Below, piece by piece: positions 6,923 to 10,797 of a stretch of 10,797 bases of DNA. Below the pieces are notes generated by a model. That model saw nothing but the letters and a program-made list of their open reading frames with translations. It did not search any database and was not told the origin of the DNA. This stretch comes from Acidobacteriota bacterium (GTDB lineage: Bacteria; Acidobacteriota; Terriglobia; Terriglobales; Acidobacteriaceae). The first letter of the stretch is position 1. Each line of letters begins with the position of its first letter. The position numbers and the translations under genes were made by a program. The DNA is taken from contig QHVR01000031.1 of NCBI GenBank assembly GCA_003223595.1, forward strand, positions 1-10,797, in the 5' to 3' direction.

Positions 6923-7909
6923 ATGGCCGAGAACCAGATCACTGATCCACCCCCGTCCGAGCCCGACTCCTCACAGGATTGCAAAGTCTGCGAGACCTGG
7001 CAGCAAGTCATCCAGGGCGTGCTGGGCGGCGTGCTCCTTCTGGGCGCCGTGATCATGGTTCGTCACTACGGCGCCAGTGCAGTTCCATCCGCTCCGCCGG
7101 AGGACCTGCAAAAAGAGGTTCACGAGCTGACCGCGCAAGTCGAGCAGTTGAAGCAAGATCAGGCCATGCCCGCGGTGGTGCTGAACCGTTACCGCGATTC
7201 CATCGGATACATCTACGGCATCTACCAAGTCGGATTCGCCAATCATCATCCGGAAATCCGCGCTCGCGTCTCCGGTACCGGATTCCTCGTCGGCAATGGC
7301 CTGCTGGCCACGAACCGTCATGTTGCCGAGCCCTGGTACGGCGATTCCGAGGCCCAGAAATTGATCGACGACGGTGCCACCCCCATGCTGGAGAACCTGG
7401 TCGTATTCTTTCCCGGATCTCCTACCGCGGTGCAATTGTCGCCGGCAGCCGTGTCGCGAACTTCCGATCTCGCCGTGCTGCGCGTGGACGATTCCAACTT
7501 TGTTCGGAGCCTGATAGTGTTGCCTCTGGCCAAGTCCGCCGGAGCCCCAGGCCAACTCGTTACTGTGATTGGCTACCCAATGGGCATCGCCGGGATGGTG
7601 GCAAAATCCCCCACCGGAATCTACGAGCGCCTGGCTTACCGCCACAATGACATCAGTGCCGCCAGCGAACTCGCGGCTCTTTCGCTTATTCGCCCTTCCA
7701 CCACCTGCGGACACCTGGGAGACGTGGTTGGCGATAAGCTGATCTACGATGCGCCTACAGCCCACGGCGGCAGCGGCGGGCCCGTCTTCAACACCAAGGG
7801 CGAAGTGATCGGCGTGAACTCCGCCTACATGGATGGCTTCACCGGCGGAACCTTGGGTGTTTCGGTCGATTCACTACGGCCTCTGCTGCAGCAAGCCCAA
7901 CAGCGCTAA
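6923..7909 (+). CDS. Membrane-anchored trypsin-like (S1 family) serine protease
   Basis: A 328-residue protein: a short acidic/Pro-rich cytoplasmic tail with a CKVC pair (Cys20, Cys23), one membrane helix at about 29-47, a short probable coiled coil (about 59-80, LQKEVHELTAQVEQLKQ), then a chymotrypsin-fold domain. The catalytic triad reads His133 (ATNRHV), Asp182 (SDLAVLRV) and Ser284 (HGGSGGPVFN). This is the DegP/HhoA-like protease core, but no PDZ domain follows, since the chain ends 44 residues after the serine. The protease domain should face the periplasm. The frame opens at a GTG at 6893; I prefer ATG 6923 because MAENQITD starts the hydrophilic tail and neither start has a ribosome binding site. 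The substrate is unknown. The 160-base spacer upstream holds only a weak imperfect hairpin and no clear promoter. Confidence 0.9.
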   Translation: MAENQITDPPPSEPDSSQDCKVCETWQQVIQGVLGGVLLLGAVIMVRHYGASAVPSAPPEDLQKEVHELTAQVEQLKQDQAMPAVVLNRYRDSIGYIYGIYQVGFANHHPEIRARVSGTGFLVGNGLLATNRHVAEPWYGDSEAQKLIDDGATPMLENLVVFFPGSPTAVQLSPAAVSRTSDLAVLRVDDSNFVRSLIVLPLAKSAGAPGQLVTVIGYPMGIAGMVAKSPTGIYERLAYRHNDISAASELAALSLIRPSTTCGHLGDVVGDKLIYDAPTAHGGSGGPVFNTKGEVIGVNSAYMDGFTGGTLGVSVDSLRPLLQQAQQR

Positions 7910-7972
7910 TCCGGTCTCAACCCGCATCCGCTTCCTACTCTAAACAGCCATTTTTCCCCCTTGGCTCAACGT

Positions 7973-8614
7973 TTACGGGATCAACCCACGCGCCGACGCC
8001 TTCGTGAATGCCGGGAAGCGCCCCATGGGCTCGCCCGCCAGACGGCCCTTCATCGTCATCGATTCGTCTTTCGTGAACAGCAGGCTGCCCATTTCCATTC
8101 GCTGCAGCACCGCCTTCTTCCATACCGGGCACATGATCCCTTCATAACTGTGAGCACGCGTCCCCAGCAGCAGATGCCCCAGTTCATGCGCTGCCACCGC
8201 TCCGAGAAGCCGTTGCTCACTGAAACCGCTCTCGTTTGCGGCGGCTTCGACTCGCCGCAAGAAGACGTCAGCGTACTTGCCTTCGCCTCCTGGTCCCAGG
8301 AACGCAACTCCATACACCAGTTCGGACGAGGTCCGTCCATCGGCAACGATGCTCAATACAAATTCATTCGCTCCGGGAACGTGATGACACACCAGCGTCT
8401 GGGAACAGTCCACCCAGCGCAGGTGAATTCCAGATGCGGAGAATATCCGCGTAGCCTCTGCCTCTGAGTGGCTTATGACATCACGGGAAACTCTGGCGTG
8501 ATTTAGCAGCAGGACAGTAATTTCAGCAGCCCCGCCTGTCTCGGCCGATGACCATCCGACCGCCGCCCATAACAAGACAAATAGCAGCCGTGCGCACGAT
8601 TCAGTGAACCCCAT
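7973..8614 (-). CDS. Secreted metalloprotease-like protein (HELGH...H, Met-turn-like)
   Basis: A 213-residue protein with a signal peptide (CARLLFVLLWAAVGWSSA, probable cleavage after about residue 24). The zinc motif is His143-Glu144-Leu-Gly-His147, followed by Gly151 and His155, then GIM at 159-161. This order (HExxH, Gly, third His, Met-turn) matches metzincins such as archaemetzincins and astacins. The spacing here is HExxHxxxGxxxH, with one extra residue before the Gly and one more before the third His than the classical HExxHxxGxxH. Metal-dependent proteolysis outside the cytoplasm is therefore a strong guess, not a certainty. Cys70, Cys76 and Cys162 could form a disulfide. I know of no characterised member. 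The gene converges on the serine protease and diverges from the transmembrane regulator, sharing a repeat-bearing 173-base spacer with it. Confidence 0.85.
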   Translation of the reverse strand: MGFTESCARLLFVLLWAAVGWSSAETGGAAEITVLLLNHARVSRDVISHSEAEATRIFSASGIHLRWVDCSQTLVCHHVPGANEFVLSIVADGRTSSELVYGVAFLGPGGEGKYADVFLRRVEAAANESGFSEQRLLGAVAAHELGHLLLGTRAHSYEGIMCPVWKKAVLQRMEMGSLLFTKDESMTMKGRLAGEPMGRFPAFTKASARGLIP

Positions 8615-8676
8615 TGCGTTCTACCCCGTATCTCTGGCAACGGTGGTTGAACCGGCCGCGTGCCTCAAGGCCCGGC

Positions 8677-8767
8677 GGGTAATTCAGCGGTGAAATCTGG
8701 GTAACGAGCTAAGCTGCCGAGCGTCAAATGCTTACAAGGCTGGGTAACATGGGGAATAATCGGGTAA
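8677..8767 (+). promoter_or_regulatory. Array of GGGTAA direct repeats with about 21-bp phasing
   Basis: Exact GGGTAA copies start at 8677, 8699, 8742 and 8762. The second and third share the longer CTGGGTAAC. A degenerate copy (GCGTCA) at 8721 fills the gap, giving steps of 22, 22, 21 and 20 bases, close to two DNA turns. OmpR/PhoB-type winged helices bind tandem direct half-sites, and the downstream gene encodes one, so this is a candidate autoregulatory array. It could also control the divergent metalloprotease gene (inference). Confidence 0.6.
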
Positions 8768-8787
8768 GAGTGCTACCATCGGACGCG

Positions 8788-10797
8788 GTGCCAACCTTGA
8801 ACGAATCCGCGCAGCCGGTAATTCGCCGCTTTGGTATCTTCGAACTCGATCTGCGGGCGGGTGAGTTGCGCCGGCACGGACATAAGATCAAGCTGCAGGA
8901 ACAGCCTTTCCAGCTGCTTTCACAACTTCTCGAAAAACCCGGCGAAGTCATCACCCGGGAAGAATTGCGGAACCGCCTCTGGCCGGCCGACACCTTCGTC
9001 GATTTTGACCACAGCCTCAACGCCGCCATTCGCCGCCTGCGCGATGCCTTGGGTGACTCCGCCGATAATCCGACTTTCGTCGAAACTGTCGCTCGGCGTG
9101 GTTATCGATTTCTTGCTCCGGTCAGCCTGGGTGCTGTGAACGGCAACGGTATTCAAGCCGCAGTCGCCGATCCAGTAGCATTGCCCGTTTCCCGCGGTTC
9201 GCGGCGCTGGTGGATTCTCGCTTCCCTCTCCGCTCTTATCCTCGTCGGCCTCAGCATCCTTATTGCGGTCTTCTTCATGCCTCACCCTGCCGCGCCACCC
9301 AGAATTTCCCGCCTCACCGCCAATCCTGTGGACGACCCGGTGCGCGCCGCTGCCATTTCCCTAGACGGTCGTTACCTCGCCTTCTCCGATGAAACTGGTT
9401 TCTTCCTGCGCCAGATTGAGACCGGGGAAACGCATTCTGTATCTTTGCCTGAAGGCATGGCCGCAACGTCCATTTCCTGGTTTCCGGACAGCGTTCATAT
9501 GATTGTGGCCTTGAGCGGAGACTATAGCGACTCCAGTCTGTGGCACATATCCACCTTGGGTGGCCAACCGCGCAAACTGGTGGATGACGGCCGCTTCCCC
9601 GAAGTCTCCCCCGATGGACAGCGATTGGCTTATGTCGCGGGAAAAGCTTTGCGCCAGCGCATCTGGCTGGCCTCCGTTGACGGGACGGACGCTCGCCAAT
9701 TAGTCGGAGAGAATGGCGACATGTTCGGCGCCGTGGCTTGGTCTCCCAACGGTCAACAACTCGCCTATACCACCGCCAAATTCGCTTATGGAGGCGGCGT
9801 CAGGGCCGTCGTCGATGTAATGGATGTCCGCGACCGCACCACGCCGGCTTCGACCGTTCGACCCACCACCGTGCTTTCCTTGGTTGGCCTGGAAGGACCG
9901 ATCTCCTGGGCGCCGGATGGCCGTCTGATCTACTCAGTCGCTGAGGGGCGTCCGCGCCAGATGGACTCCAACCTCTTCTGCATCCGGATCGACCGCCAGA
10001 ATCGTGCCCAATCGCCGCCGGTCCGCCTGACCAACGACCAGGGCTCGGTTTTCTCCGTCAGTGTTTCCGGAGACAGCAAAAGGATTATCTATACGAAGGG
10101 CATTCCCGAGCCCGATGTTTATATAGGAACGCTTGATGACTCTGGGGCGCTAAGCGAACCTCAACGTCTCACGCTCGATGATCGCGAGGATCTGCCCTTC
10201 GACTGGACTCCCGACGGCAAGCAGGTCATCTTCATCTCCGATCGAACCGGGACTTTCAGTATCTACAAGCAGGCCCTCGGGCAAGTCGTTCCCGATATGC
10301 TCGTGGGCGGATCCCAGTCTTTAGCCGAGCCCAGGTTGAGTCCCGACGGAACTCAGCTTTTGTATGTTGGTTATCCCAGTGGCGAAGACCCTAATTATGA
10401 AGTTCCACTGATGAGGGTTCCTCTCGCTGGCGGCCCCCCGCATGAAGTTGCCAGGGCAAACTGGATCAGCAACCATCAATGCGCCCGGGCTCCCGCGACC
10501 GTTTGCGTCTACAGCGTCGCCGGGGACAAGCAAGTCACGTTCTACACCTTCGACCCATTCAAAGGAACCGGCGCAAAGGTCTTTGAACTGAAAGACGAAC
10601 TCTCGCAACTCTATAACTGGGCTCTTTCCCCCGATGGCTCAATGTTGGCGCTGGCGCGCGGAAAATTCGGCGAGGAAGAGCGTGGGCAGATTCGGATACT
10701 TTTTCTGAATGGCGCTCCCGAAAAACGGATCAACCTGAACGGGTCCGTGAATCTGGCATCCGTTGATTGGGCCGCCGACAGCAAGAGCTTGTGGGCC
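8788..10797 (+). CDS. Transmembrane winged-helix regulator with TolB/WD40-like beta-propeller (3' end beyond window)
   Basis: 670 codons are visible. Residues 12-112 (numbered from GTG 8788) form an OmpR/PhoB-type winged helix (Trans_reg_C), with LLEKPGEVITREELRNRLWP, DHSLNAAIRRLRDALGD and the wing VARRGYRFLAPV. A linker and one membrane helix follow (about 141-163, WWILASLSALILVGLSILIA). Next is a long extracytoplasmic beta-propeller with at least nine TolB/WD40-like blades marked SPDGxxLAY-type turns, for example VSPDGQRLAYV, WSPNGQQLAYT, WTPDGKQVIFI and LSPDGTQLLYV. The layout is CadC/ToxR-like, with the sensor outside and DNA binding inside. No response-regulator receiver domain is present. 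The start is uncertain: in-frame ATGs at 8728 and 8749 fall inside the GGGTAA array, so GTG 8788 or TTG 8797 is preferred, matching the short leader before RRFGIFELDLR expected for this family. Confidence 0.9.
   Translation, partial: MPTLNESAQPVIRRFGIFELDLRAGELRRHGHKIKLQEQPFQLLSQLLEKPGEVITREELRNRLWPADTFVDFDHSLNAAIRRLRDALGDSADNPTFVETVARRGYRFLAPVSLGAVNGNGIQAAVADPVALPVSRGSRRWWILASLSALILVGLSILIAVFFMPHPAAPPRISRLTANPVDDPVRAAAISLDGRYLAFSDETGFFLRQIETGETHSVSLPEGMAATSISWFPDSVHMIVALSGDYSDSSLWHISTLGGQPRKLVDDGRFPEVSPDGQRLAYVAGKALRQRIWLASVDGTDARQLVGENGDMFGAVAWSPNGQQLAYTTAKFAYGGGVRAVVDVMDVRDRTTPASTVRPTTVLSLVGLEGPISWAPDGRLIYSVAEGRPRQMDSNLFCIRIDRQNRAQSPPVRLTNDQGSVFSVSVSGDSKRIIYTKGIPEPDVYIGTLDDSGALSEPQRLTLDDREDLPFDWTPDGKQVIFISDRTGTFSIYKQALGQVVPDMLVGGSQSLAEPRLSPDGTQLLYVGYPSGEDPNYEVPLMRVPLAGGPPHEVARANWISNHQCARAPATVCVYSVAGDKQVTFYTFDPFKGTGAKVFELKDELSQLYNWALSPDGSMLALARGKFGEEERGQIRILFLNGAPEKRINLNGSVNLASVDWAADSKSLWA

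Noticed and set aside
6889..6945. An 18-codon open frame (ATG to TGA) overlapping the start of the serine protease gene, possible leader peptide
   Set aside because: It has no ribosome binding site and no telling residue content; short frames of this size are expected by chance.
7951..7968. AGCCA / TGGCT inverted repeat around a T-run and C-run between the two convergent protease genes
   Set aside because: Five-base arms around an 11-base or longer loop are too weak to call a bidirectional terminator, though the position would suit one.
8728..8787. ATG codons at 8728 and 8749 as starts of the winged-helix regulator
   Set aside because: They fall inside the GGGTAA array, have no ribosome binding site and would add residues not expected before the winged helix; kept only as alternatives.

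Overview
This high-GC window looks like chromosome of an Acidobacteriota member (inference). It carries a winged-helix / membrane helix / beta-propeller regulator, a PEGA-domain protein with a kinase-like N-terminus, a secreted HELGH metalloprotease-like protein, a DinB/WYL pair and roomy intergenic regions with dispersed hairpin repeats. None of these alone fixes the phylum. I see no insertion sequence, CRISPR array, rRNA or tRNA, and no intergenic stretch longer than about 260 bases.

Layout. Positions 1-1904 (minus strand) hold two tandem paralogous ABC-exporter permeases of the MacB/FtsX type; the second runs off the left edge. About 200 bases upstream of the first lies a perfect 10-bp inverted repeat that could be its operator. 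Positions 2163-3750 hold a DinB-fold protein (minus) divergent from a WYL-domain regulator (plus), with an imperfect palindrome between them. Positions 3948-6368 encode an 806-residue membrane protein: a kinase domain that has lost its catalytic residues, a long Pro/Ala linker, one membrane helix and three PEGA domains. It is bracketed by two copies of a dispersed double-hairpin repeat. Positions 6478-6732 encode a small CPDC glutaredoxin and 6923-7909 a membrane-anchored trypsin-like protease. Positions 7973-8614 (minus) encode a secreted metalloprotease-like protein, divergent from an incomplete transmembrane winged-helix/propeller regulator at 8788-10797. The 173-base space between these two has an array of GGGTAA direct repeats spaced about two helical turns apart.

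How the parts may work together. Much of the window concerns the cell envelope: exporter permeases, a sensor-like pseudokinase with extracytoplasmic PEGA domains, an anchored serine protease, a secreted metalloprotease and a membrane-spanning regulator. Two divergent regulator/target pairs (WYL/DinB and winged-helix-propeller/metalloprotease) each have a candidate operator in the shared spacer. The items most worth testing are the pseudokinase-PEGA protein and the phased GGGTAA array.
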